From Gammaproteobacteria bacterium (GTDB lineage: Bacteria > Pseudomonadota > Gammaproteobacteria > Berkiellales > Berkiellaceae), in NCBI GenBank assembly GCA_016874315.1, contig VGTX01000078.1, positions 1-5,539 on the forward strand: a stretch of DNA of 5,539 nt. The letters are read 5' to 3'. Shown here one piece after another: positions 1 to 5,422 of this stretch. Each line of letters begins with the position of its first letter. Position 1 is the stretch's first letter. A program made the translations under genes and the position numbers. A model generated the notes under the pieces. It worked only from the letters and a program-made list of their open reading frames with translations. It did no database searches and had not been told where the DNA came from.

Positions 1-957
1 ACAGAGCGGATGCTAGAAGAGCATGCAAATGGCTTTGAGAAGATATCGCATTTAATAGAGCATTATGCACTCCAAAGTGGTCGCGATTTATCATCAAACT
101 TATTACAAATGCGTAATGAATATGACCGTCAATTACATCATCAAAGAGAGCAATTTGAACAAAAAATTTATCAACTCTCCTCACAGCTTTCAGAGCTTCA
201 AAAATGGCAGCAACAGGTAGACCAACTTACACATAAAGTTCATCAGCTCAATCGCATTCTCGATCATAGTACACTTAAGGGGAAGTTTGGGGAGATGCAA
301 TTAGAGAATCTGTTACATGACCGTTATCCATCAGACTGGCTGATTGCACAGCACATGCTACCAACAGGGGTGCGTGCTGACTATATTTTTCGCCCCCATC
401 ACGACCAACCCTTCATTGCAATTGACTCGAAATTCCCTGTGCAAAGTTTTCGCCTTTTACTTGAGCATCCTGAGCACCCTGAATATATGAAAGACTTTAT
501 TCAAGTGATGAAGAAAAACATTCAAGATGTTTCTGAGAAATACATTTTATCAGGAGTAACTGCAAATTATGCAATTTTATTCGTTCCTTCGGCCGCATTA
601 TTTCTCAAACTTCTTGATTTTCCTGAGTTGTTACATCATGCACATAGTTACAATGTTTTTATTTGCTGTCCTCAGACACTGTATTGGGTCTGTGACACGA
701 TGAAACGAATTCTATTACATGAGCGATGGACATCTGAGCAAAAATCACATATTAATACGCTAAAAGAATATGGTCAGCATGTCGAAAATATTATTGCGCA
801 GTTCGACCAATGGGAAAAAAGATTTCAGCAACTCAGGCAAGATGGTCGGGCCTTGCGTAAGCAGTGTGTTCTTTTCGAAGATTTTCTTGCTGATTTGAAC
901 ACACTAGAGGAGCCCTCTGCCAATCTTGCTAATGAGACGCTGAACGAGACTGTTTAA
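1..957 (+). CDS. rmuC: RmuC family DNA recombination protein, 5' end outside the window
   Basis: RmuC proteins are thought to limit DNA inversion and rearrangement, and are predicted to hold a nuclease-like core of the PD-(D/E)xK type. Numbering from the Met at base 10, residues about 25-85 are a Gln/Leu-rich coiled coil. The RmuC domain follows: GKFGEMQLENLL at 91-102 (the family's G-x-x-GE-x-x-L motif), Asp124 in the strand before FRP, then IDSK at 138-141. The D124...D139-x-K141 pattern fits the nuclease-like core. A later conserved stretch, AILFVPSAALF, is also typical. The family usually has 400-500 residues with an N-terminal membrane helix; here only about 315 are seen, the frame stays open to base 1, and the Met at base 10 has no properly spaced ribosome site. 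The real start therefore probably lies upstream. The 3' end overlaps the convergent sigma gene by 29 bp. Confidence 0.9.
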   Translation, partial: TERMLEEHANGFEKISHLIEHYALQSGRDLSSNLLQMRNEYDRQLHHQREQFEQKIYQLSSQLSELQKWQQQVDQLTHKVHQLNRILDHSTLKGKFGEMQLENLLHDRYPSDWLIAQHMLPTGVRADYIFRPHHDQPFIAIDSKFPVQSFRLLLEHPEHPEYMKDFIQVMKKNIQDVSEKYILSGVTANYAILFVPSAALFLKLLDFPELLHHAHSYNVFICCPQTLYWVCDTMKRILLHERWTSEQKSHINTLKEYGQHVENIIAQFDQWEKRFQQLRQDGRALRKQCVLFEDFLADLNTLEEPSANLANETLNETV

Positions 958-1981
958 CTGTCTTATTCAAACGGACAATAGCTCTTTCATAGATATTGCG
1001 TGCACGATTTTTCTTAATATTAAGCAAATCACCGATTTCATGGAAAAAGAGTGGTTGATCGTATAATCCAATTCGTCTGATAACAACCTCTCGTTCAAGC
1101 TCTGGTAGTGTATCGAGAAGCTGAACTAGAAATTTAATATTTTCCTCAAGTGCTGTTGATTCCTCATCTTGTGAAGTAGCGGGTACTGTAATCATGGTGT
1201 GGTCGTTGTCATCATTATATACAGGCGTGAATGATAAGATTGGCTCACTTAATATCTTAAACCAATCGAGGTCAGACTCTTTAAATCCGATTGCATCAGC
1301 TACTTCTAATGTTGAAACTTGTCTTTGATGGGTTTGTACCAGTTTATGCTCCATTTTTCTCATTTTCGAGAGCTTTTTTTGAATATGAACGGGGACTCGA
1401 ATGAGACGCGATTGGTTAAGTAAAAATGACTCAATATAATGTTGAACCCACCATGCCGCATAAGTTGAAAATCGATGATCGACAGATAAATCAAATTTCT
1501 TAATTGCATGAATGAGGCCAAAATTCCCTTCTGCCACGAGATCTAAGAAAGCGACTTCAATTCTTTGATAACGCCTTGCAATTCGAAGCACAAGCCTAAG
1601 ATTTGCATGAATAAGATGATCGCGTGCTTCTACATCATCATTTTTAGCACGAATGAGATATTCACGTTCCTCTTCTTTTTCTAAGAGAGGATATTTTTGT
1701 ATTTCTTTGACGTATTGGTCAATAATATTGTTTTTGGGAGAAAATTCGCTCTCAGACTCTTCATGAATATCTACCGAAAACTCTTCTTCATTATGAGAAT
1801 ATCCATGATTCAATTCGTCATCTTCAGAAATTCTATGAACCAAATGATCTTTATTTTGTTGTAGTTTTGCAAAAAGAACAGCTGAGCGATATTGCCGCAT
1901 ATAAAACCAAAGAGAGAAAATTCTTACCATTAATATCGGTTTTCTTTTCTGATTCTTTAGTTTGCTCAGTCTGTTAGACAC
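929..1981 (-). CDS. rpoS: Divergent RpoS-like group-2 sigma-70 factor
   Basis: Sigma subunit directing RNA polymerase to promoters; the symbol is tentative. Residues 86-138 are region 1.2/2.1, with NLRLVLRIARRY at 127-138. Residues 145-200 are regions 2.2-2.4, with DLVAEGNFGLI, FSTYAAWW and SRLIRVPVHI. Residues 204-250 are region 3, and 284-341 region 4. RpoS-like marks are Glu184 (RpoD T440 position), Lys202 (RpoD E458, RpoS K173) and HKL at 212-214. The melting aromatics F171, Y174, W177 and W178 are kept. Base-reading residues differ: His181 replaces Q437 and Gln180 replaces R436. In the region 4 helix KKNRARN replaces TRERIRQ. There is no RpoD-type region 1.1. The first 44 residues are basic and aromatic; 45-82 are acidic. 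The GTG start at 1981 overlaps the hydrolase TAG by one base. ATG codons at residues 18 and 28 are alternatives, neither with a good ribosome site. Confidence 0.88.
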   Translation of the reverse strand: MSNRLSKLKNQKRKPILMVRIFSLWFYMRQYRSAVLFAKLQQNKDHLVHRISEDDELNHGYSHNEEEFSVDIHEESESEFSPKNNIIDQYVKEIQKYPLLEKEEEREYLIRAKNDDVEARDHLIHANLRLVLRIARRYQRIEVAFLDLVAEGNFGLIHAIKKFDLSVDHRFSTYAAWWVQHYIESFLLNQSRLIRVPVHIQKKLSKMRKMEHKLVQTHQRQVSTLEVADAIGFKESDLDWFKILSEPILSFTPVYNDDNDHTMITVPATSQDEESTALEENIKFLVQLLDTLPELEREVVIRRIGLYDQPLFFHEIGDLLNIKKNRARNIYERAIVRLNKTVKQSRSASH

Positions 1982-2838
1982 TAATCCATAGGTGTAGATG
2001 CTTGTTGAGTCCGATCTTCTTCATGATCTTGATCGTAAGGATTGAAGACTCCAACATCATTTGCAAGAAGGCCTTTTTTATTCCAAGGGAGGTCTCGATA
2101 ATGCTGCATTTCCATTGTACGTATGTAAGGAAATTTTAGGATTTCAAAATAAGGTGAGGCATCGAAATCTTTTGGTGTATAGAGTTTGGGATTTCTTTGA
2201 TAGAGCTCTACGACTCCAGCAACGTCAATTTGAATGAGAGGAAGGATAGGGAATTTTACGCGTGAAAAAGATTCTGCAATCATTGTGGAACAAACTGTTT
2301 TTGTTTGTACGCCTGGTTTATAGGAAAAAAGAGAGGAGCGCCATCTTTTCGGGATAAAAGACCATGGTAATAAAAATCGGGCCAAATCTAATATTTGCAC
2401 AATATCATATTTAGCCCCCCAATGCTCCAAAGCAGCAGTAATGACCTGCTTTGCATCACTTCTCAGCAAGCCTCTTGGCCGACATAATCGAATATTATAT
2501 GTTCGGTAGTATTCAAGAGGATTTAAGATAGTCCCTTGCCCCATATATCCCTCGATAAGGATTTGCGTTTGGGGTTCGACCCATGGAAGAGCTAAGATTT
2601 TCTGACGCATTTCGGGATTACTAATTTCTTCAGCACGCCCAAGGTATAGAGCGGCATGTGCCCATGGACTGAGAGTAATTTGCTGGATAACACGAGCAAT
2701 AATATTATGGCCTTCTACAAGAACCACATCGCAGGGTCGAATTTCCTGTTTGACTCGATCGAAATCACAATAATATTGAGGTTTTTGTGGCTCAAAACGC
2801 AAGAACCACTTCATCAGTTTACGCGCAATCCATTGCAT
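1981..2838 (-). CDS. YiiX/YebB-like permuted papain-fold (NlpC/P60-type) cysteine hydrolase
   Basis: This matches the circularly permuted NlpC/P60 (YiiX/YebB, peptidase C92-type) pattern, where the catalytic His precedes the Cys. Visible in order are CDVVLVEG at 36-43; SPWAHAALYLG at 57-67 with predicted catalytic His61; ILIEGYMGQGT at 93-103 with Glu96 as probable third polar residue; GAKYDI at 141-146; and TVCSTMIAESF at 181-191 with predicted nucleophile Cys183. The family includes amidases or peptidases acting on cell-wall peptides or lipid-linked substrates, but the substrate cannot be read from sequence. Length (285 aa) suits the family plus a C-terminal tail. There is no clear signal peptide; the N-terminus is basic and amphipathic (RKLMKWFLRF), so membrane association is possible. 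The upstream ribosome site is weak (TGAGAA, 8 nt before ATG). The TAG stop shares its G with the sigma GTG start, arguing for coupled translation. Confidence 0.85.
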   Translation of the reverse strand: MQWIARKLMKWFLRFEPQKPQYYCDFDRVKQEIRPCDVVLVEGHNIIARVIQQITLSPWAHAALYLGRAEEISNPEMRQKILALPWVEPQTQILIEGYMGQGTILNPLEYYRTYNIRLCRPRGLLRSDAKQVITAALEHWGAKYDIVQILDLARFLLPWSFIPKRWRSSLFSYKPGVQTKTVCSTMIAESFSRVKFPILPLIQIDVAGVVELYQRNPKLYTPKDFDASPYFEILKFPYIRTMEMQHYRDLPWNKKGLLANDVGVFNPYDQDHEEDRTQQASTPMD

Positions 2839-2922
2839 CAGGGATTCTCATTAAATAAAGAGCTCTATGATTACAGACTAGCTGATTTCGTAATAATTCG
2901 CATTCTTTTAGAAGAAAGTTCG

Positions 2923-2961
2923 CATATGCAGCTTGAGAGTTTTTACACAATGCTGCATATG
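2923..2961. repeat. Perfect 10-bp inverted repeat between gene A and the hydrolase
   Basis: The arms CATATGCAGC (2923-2932) and GCTGCATATG (2952-2961) are exact reverse complements around a 19-nt loop. Each arm also carries GCATATG in direct orientation (2922-2928 and 2955-2961). It lies in the 150-bp gap after the gene A stop and about 85 bp before the hydrolase start. Neither side has a T-run, so it is not a standard intrinsic terminator. It could be a paired operator or an mRNA hairpin. The rest of the gap (2839-2922) holds no convincing promoter. Confidence 0.5.
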
Positions 2962-2988
2962 ATTTATAAGTTGCAAGATTATATCGTT

Positions 2989-3729
2989 TTATTGATGAGG
3001 AGCTGAAGAGTCTTTATTATTTTTTTGATGGAGACTGTCTGATGCATTGTGACTCATTAAAGTGGCTGCCCTTTTCGCTTTCTCTGCACGCTGCTGACGA
3101 AGTTGTGTGATGGTCGAAAACTCTGCTCTTGATTCTTTCGAAGTATTTGATGTATTAGGAAATTTTTCTAGCCTATTCTTCTCTTTTTGTTCTTCTAGCT
3201 CCTTCTTCTCTTTTTGATAATATTTGCTCAGCGCTTCAAGCGGAACACTTTGTATCATTACTATCGCTTCATAAGGATTATTGTGATACGCCTGATGCAC
3301 GTTATGTGCCTTTGGATGTGCATTTCTTACGAAACGGGAGTCGATTAATTCTATCTGCAGATTCTTCAAACAGTACCGCTCAGCTTTAATTTTTTGAATA
3401 TTTGGATAAGTAAAAAACATACTCATAATGCGTGTAAAGAGAGGTATTTGATTGTATTTAGTATTCAATATCTCTAGTCTTTTATTAACAATCCAATTAA
3501 TGAGTATATTCTCGGGATTGAATGGAGCTATCGCTGTATCACCATTGAGAATGTTATATAGTTGAGAGTAGGCCTCTGCTAATAATCCATCATCATAGAT
3601 CATCTCTTTATTCCGATCGCGATTTGGATCATTCCTATCGAATTTTGCAGCATATATTCGATCTAAATATGGCAGCTCTAAATATTGAATTAACAGATCG
3701 GTCCAAAACTCTTTTTCGTTTACATCCAT
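2989..3729 (-). CDS. Hypothetical protein A, paralogue of protein B
   Basis: I do not recognise this 246-residue protein. There is no signal peptide or clear membrane helix, so it is probably cytosolic or exported by a signal-independent route. It shares with neighbour B, in the same order, an acidic-helical N-terminal part (YDDGLLAEAYSQL at 45-57), F70-x(6)-INWIVN at 77-82 then KR, QIPLFTRI at 94-101, and a later helix (AIVMIQSVPLEALSKYY, about 155-171). The stretch 95-108 is aromatic and hydrophobic and could touch a membrane or partner. Residues about 172-190 are highly charged and coiled-coil-like (KEKKELEEQKEK); the last 55 or so are Ser/Asn/Lys/Gln-rich and probably disordered. The ATG has a strong ribosome site (GGAGAGGG). 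Pairing with B suggests duplication within a specific family; the function is unknown. Confidence 0.8.
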   Translation of the reverse strand: MDVNEKEFWTDLLIQYLELPYLDRIYAAKFDRNDPNRDRNKEMIYDDGLLAEAYSQLYNILNGDTAIAPFNPENILINWIVNKRLEILNTKYNQIPLFTRIMSMFFTYPNIQKIKAERYCLKNLQIELIDSRFVRNAHPKAHNVHQAYHNNPYEAIVMIQSVPLEALSKYYQKEKKELEEQKEKNRLEKFPNTSNTSKESRAEFSTITQLRQQRAEKAKRAATLMSHNASDSLHQKNNKDSSAPHQ

Positions 3730-3733
3730 ACGA

Positions 3734-3741
3734 CCCTCTCC
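3734..3741 (-). promoter_or_regulatory. Strong ribosome binding site of gene A
   Basis: On the - strand GGAGAGGG precedes the ATG at 3729 by 4 nt, or 8 nt counted from its GGAG core. It is the best Shine-Dalgarno match in the window and fixes the start of gene A. It also suggests that A is translated independently of B. Confidence 0.75.
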
Positions 3742-3809
3742 ATGTTAACTGCTTGATATAGATAGTTATGCATTTTAAATATAGTTCGATCACTCTTTGC
3801 TCTATCAGA

Positions 3810-3821
3810 GAGCGATCGCTC
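3810..3821. repeat. 12-bp perfect palindrome GAGCGATCGCTC
   Basis: A perfect palindrome in the 246-bp gap between B and A. Its left part overlaps a second small stem, GCTCT (3799-3803) with AGAGC (3809-3813), so the two hairpins exclude each other in RNA. It could be a protein-binding site or part of the 5' leader of gene A. No T-run follows on either strand. Confidence 0.4.
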
Positions 3822-3840
3822 CTAGCCTTAACGTCTTGTT

Positions 3841-3869
3841 ATTACAATGCATTAAAAAATGCACTGTAA
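3841..3869 (-). promoter_or_regulatory. Weak candidate promoter for gene A
   Basis: On the - strand TGTAAT (3846-3841, 5/6 to TATAAT) follows TTACAG (3869-3864, 3/6 to TTGACA) with a 17-nt spacer. The putative -10 lies in the downstream arm of the 12-bp hairpin. A start just downstream would leave a leader of about 100 nt carrying the GAGCGATCGCTC palindrome. The -35 is poor, so this is only a candidate. Confidence 0.25.
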
Positions 3870-3870
3870 T
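3841..3870 (-). repeat. 12-bp stem hairpin in the leader region of gene A
   Basis: The arms at 3841-3852 and 3859-3870 pair over 12 bp around a 6-nt loop. The one imperfect pair is a G-U wobble in the - strand RNA but an A-C mismatch in the + strand RNA, so the structure favours - strand transcripts, the direction of genes B and A. No U-run follows, so it is not a normal intrinsic terminator. It could be an attenuator, a processing site or an operator. Confidence 0.5.
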
Positions 3871-3903
3871 ATTTAAGATTCAGGATATTTTTACCTCTGG
3901 CCT

Positions 3904-3932
3904 ATAACACCGAAGGTTATGTGGCGTGTTAT
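3904..3932 (-). repeat. C(UUCG)G tetraloop hairpin downstream of gene B, with a competing stem
   Basis: In the - strand RNA, bases 3920-3904 form AUAACC, UUCG, GUGUUAU: a 6-bp stem with one bulged U, closed by the very stable C(UUCG)G tetraloop. The distal arm (3904-3910, ATAACAC on the + strand) can instead pair perfectly over 7 bp with GTGTTAT at 3926-3932. It begins about 55 nt past the gene B stop. There is no U-tract, so classical intrinsic termination is unlikely; a 3'-end stabilising or processing hairpin is plausible. Confidence 0.4.
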
Positions 3933-3975
3933 TGATGAGCACTTTACCTTGGCTCTTTACTATGTATTCTACGTA

Positions 3976-4710
3976 CTAACCACCACCCTTAACATCAGAC
4001 CCCCAACTTACAGTTTTCTTTTTCTTAGCTTTTACTTCCTCGTGAGTGGTGTTTGCAGCATTCTGACTTAATGATGATGCATCATGATGCGGTGCTTCGG
4101 TTACACCATTCTTCTGCGCTACCAATTTGAGAATTTCTGCACGCTTTAGTTTATGATTAGAATCTTCAGGCTTGTATATGTATTCCTCATATGCTTTTTT
4201 TAATGGCTGTTTACGCAAAAAATCTATTGCAGATACAGGGTATTCATCAGGGTCGGGTTTTGGCACTATTGACTTGAGCAATGGAGCCTCAGATCGCTGA
4301 TTACGTAACACATCCATTCTTTTTATTTGCGATTCTAACGAAATGACTTCTTTAAAGGACTCCGGGAAAAATGTTTTTAAAGGGCTGAATATTCTTATAT
4401 AAAAAGGAATTTTACTATATGCCACATATAATTGATCCATTAATCGATCACGTTTAGCATTCACAATCCAGTTAATGAATATTAAATCAGGATCGCCTTG
4501 GAATGCAGTTGCGATATTTAACTTTTTTCCATTTTTTATATTCGACTCATGCTGTAATAATTTATTAAATGCAGGCTGCATTATATCATCCTCAGTAATT
4601 AATGTTTGATTAGTGTACTTATCCACTGATCGGTCTGGCCGTACATCTTCAAAATTATTATCCAAGTACTGTGCTAATGTTTGTGTATTATCCTGCTCTG
4701 CATTATTCAT
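3976..4710 (-). CDS. Hypothetical protein B, paralogue of protein A
   Basis: I do not recognise this 244-residue protein. It aligns with protein A across the middle: ITEDDIMQPAFNKLL (38-52) against the A helix at 45-57; F70-x(8)-INWIVN at 79-84 then KR; KIPFYIRI at 100-107; and AIDFLRKQPLKKAYEEYI at about 161-178. Even the DNA is alike at the core (acaatcca-rttaatgart near 3489 and 4463). There is no signal peptide or membrane helix. The aromatic patch 101-115 is the most hydrophobic part. The tail from about residue 185 is low-complexity and ends in a basic cluster, KAKKKKTVSWGSD at 227-239. The KTVSW within it matches the form of an RVxF protein-phosphatase-1 docking motif, perhaps by chance. 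The start is set by GGGAG 6 nt before the ATG. It follows the DUF3833 gene by 44 bp, so co-transcription is likely. Confidence 0.8.
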   Translation of the reverse strand: MNNAEQDNTQTLAQYLDNNFEDVRPDRSVDKYTNQTLITEDDIMQPAFNKLLQHESNIKNGKKLNIATAFQGDPDLIFINWIVNAKRDRLMDQLYVAYSKIPFYIRIFSPLKTFFPESFKEVISLESQIKRMDVLRNQRSEAPLLKSIVPKPDPDEYPVSAIDFLRKQPLKKAYEEYIYKPEDSNHKLKRAEILKLVAQKNGVTEAPHHDASSLSQNAANTTHEEVKAKKKKTVSWGSDVKGGG

Positions 4711-4714
4711 AAAA

Positions 4715-4721
4715 TTCTCCC
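4715..4721 (-). promoter_or_regulatory. Ribosome binding site of gene B
   Basis: GGGAGAA on the - strand, with its GGAG core 6 nt before the ATG at 4710. This is good spacing and supports that start. Confidence 0.7.
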
Positions 4722-4754
4722 GTAAGTTGATAGTAATTTTTGGATTTAATACTG

Positions 4755-5303
4755 TTATATATGTGATTGTTTTTCCATATATATGGTGACCGAGCCTACA
4801 GGGATTCCGAATTTCTTCATATACGAACGATTCATAACGACGTCTTCACTCATCATCCACATCCAGTCATCGAACTGGACATGATAAGGCTTACCATCAA
4901 TAGGGATAGTCATTGTATATTTCCATTTAGCAGCATTACCTAATGTTTCTCCGATAGCTGTACCAACGATATCAGCAGCATGACCTTCATAGAGATTTTC
5001 AGAGATTTTTTTGATATGCCAAAGTCGGTCTTGGGTTTGCCCATCATCATAAATAAAGTGCTCTTCGAGGGTGCCGGCATTATCATTCCAGGTACCTATC
5101 ATTTGAATTTCAAATCGACGAAGAACGACACCACGCCAATCCTGTACCATACCCCATGCATGAATTGGACCATTAAAATAGACCTGCATATCCATACGAG
5201 GTGTGGAATTTTTATAGAATAAAAGGCTTGGTTGAAAAATAAAACATGAAGCGATTATCAGGATGATAACGACTGCAAGGTATTTTAGAAAACTAATAAT
5301 CAT
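4755..5303 (-). CDS. DUF3833 family lipoprotein
   Basis: The family motifs are clear: YFNGPIHAWGMVQDWRG at 42-58, RRF at 62-64, YDDGQTQDRLW at 85-95, the glycine-rich GHAADIVGTAIGETLGNA at 107-124, the hallmark FDDWMWMM at 144-151, and NRSYMKKFGIPVG at 158-170. Residues 1-20 form a lipoprotein signal: a short n-region with Lys7, a hydrophobic stretch, and a lipobox IASC with Cys20 as the lipidated residue. The mature protein should be anchored to a membrane facing the periplasm; Phe21 at +2 gives no inner-membrane retention signal, so the outer membrane is likely under Lol rules. Length (182 aa) is normal. The molecular function of DUF3833 is not established; in many bacteria it sits near lipid-modifying genes such as cfa, but no such gene is visible here. 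The only ribosome site is a weak GAG lying inside the palindromic element at 5302-5373. Confidence 0.9.
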   Translation of the reverse strand: MIISFLKYLAVVIILIIASCFIFQPSLLFYKNSTPRMDMQVYFNGPIHAWGMVQDWRGVVLRRFEIQMIGTWNDNAGTLEEHFIYDDGQTQDRLWHIKKISENLYEGHAADIVGTAIGETLGNAAKWKYTMTIPIDGKPYHVQFDDWMWMMSEDVVMNRSYMKKFGIPVGSVTIYMEKQSHI

Positions 5304-5373
5304 GATGGGCTCAAAATAACATATTGATATTAAATTATATCAAATGAATACGATTTTATTTTGAGCCCATGAT
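5302..5373. mobile_element. Possible 62-bp MITE-like palindromic element with 5-bp direct repeats
   Basis: The terminal inverted repeats GGGCTCAAAATAA (5307-5319) and TTATTTTGAGCCC (5356-5368) match over all 13 bp. They are flanked by identical ATGAT pentamers at 5302-5306 and 5369-5373, as expected of a target-site duplication. The centre holds a second inverted repeat, TTGATAT (5324-5330) with ATATCAA (5337-5343). It reaches the DUF3833 start codon and covers its ribosome-binding region. Only one copy is in the window, so it may equally be a fixed regulatory hairpin; no T-run marks it as a terminator. Confidence 0.45.
5334..5339 (-). promoter_or_regulatory. Candidate -10 box TATAAT upstream of the DUF3833 gene
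   Basis: A perfect TATAAT on the - strand in the central loop of the palindromic element, 31 bp before the DUF3833 ATG. No good -35 is seen at 16-18 bp (AT-rich sequence only), so it is a weak promoter candidate. Transcription from here would give a short leader containing only one arm of the inverted repeat, leaving the ribosome site free; read-through RNA from upstream would contain both arms. Confidence 0.3.
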
Positions 5374-5422
5374 TTATGAGATGCTCTAGATTGTCATTTG
5401 ATGATTAAGTTGTATATCCATT

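Noticed and set aside
10..12. ATG at base 10 as the true start of rmuC
   Set aside because: The frame is open to base 1, no ribosome site has usable spacing, and the protein would lack the N-terminal membrane helix usual in RmuC.
929..1981. RpoH (sigma-32) or RpoD assignment of the sigma factor
   Set aside because: FSTYAAWW and RVPVHI are group 1/2 features absent from RpoH; the lack of region 1.1 and the Glu184 and Lys202 signatures point to RpoS rather than RpoD.
2908..2958. 16-codon leader peptide on the - strand between A and the hydrolase
   Set aside because: There is no ribosome site and no pattern of regulatory codons; it is explained by chance in AT-rich DNA.
2656..3006. 116-aa + strand open frame
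   Set aside because: It is antisense to the start of the hydrolase gene, has no recognisable domain and no ribosome site, and runs through the intergenic repeat.
4074..4085. Palindrome ATGATGCATCAT
   Set aside because: It lies inside the coding region of B (His-His-Asp-Ala-Ser) and is most easily explained by simple repeats of the codon letters.
4980..5222. 80-aa + strand open frame
   Set aside because: It is fully antisense to the DUF3833 gene, whose family motifs are unmistakable.
5305..5370. Intrinsic terminator for the gene entering from the right
   Set aside because: The stem is long, but no T-run follows on either strand and it abuts the next start codon; the flanking direct repeats fit another explanation better.
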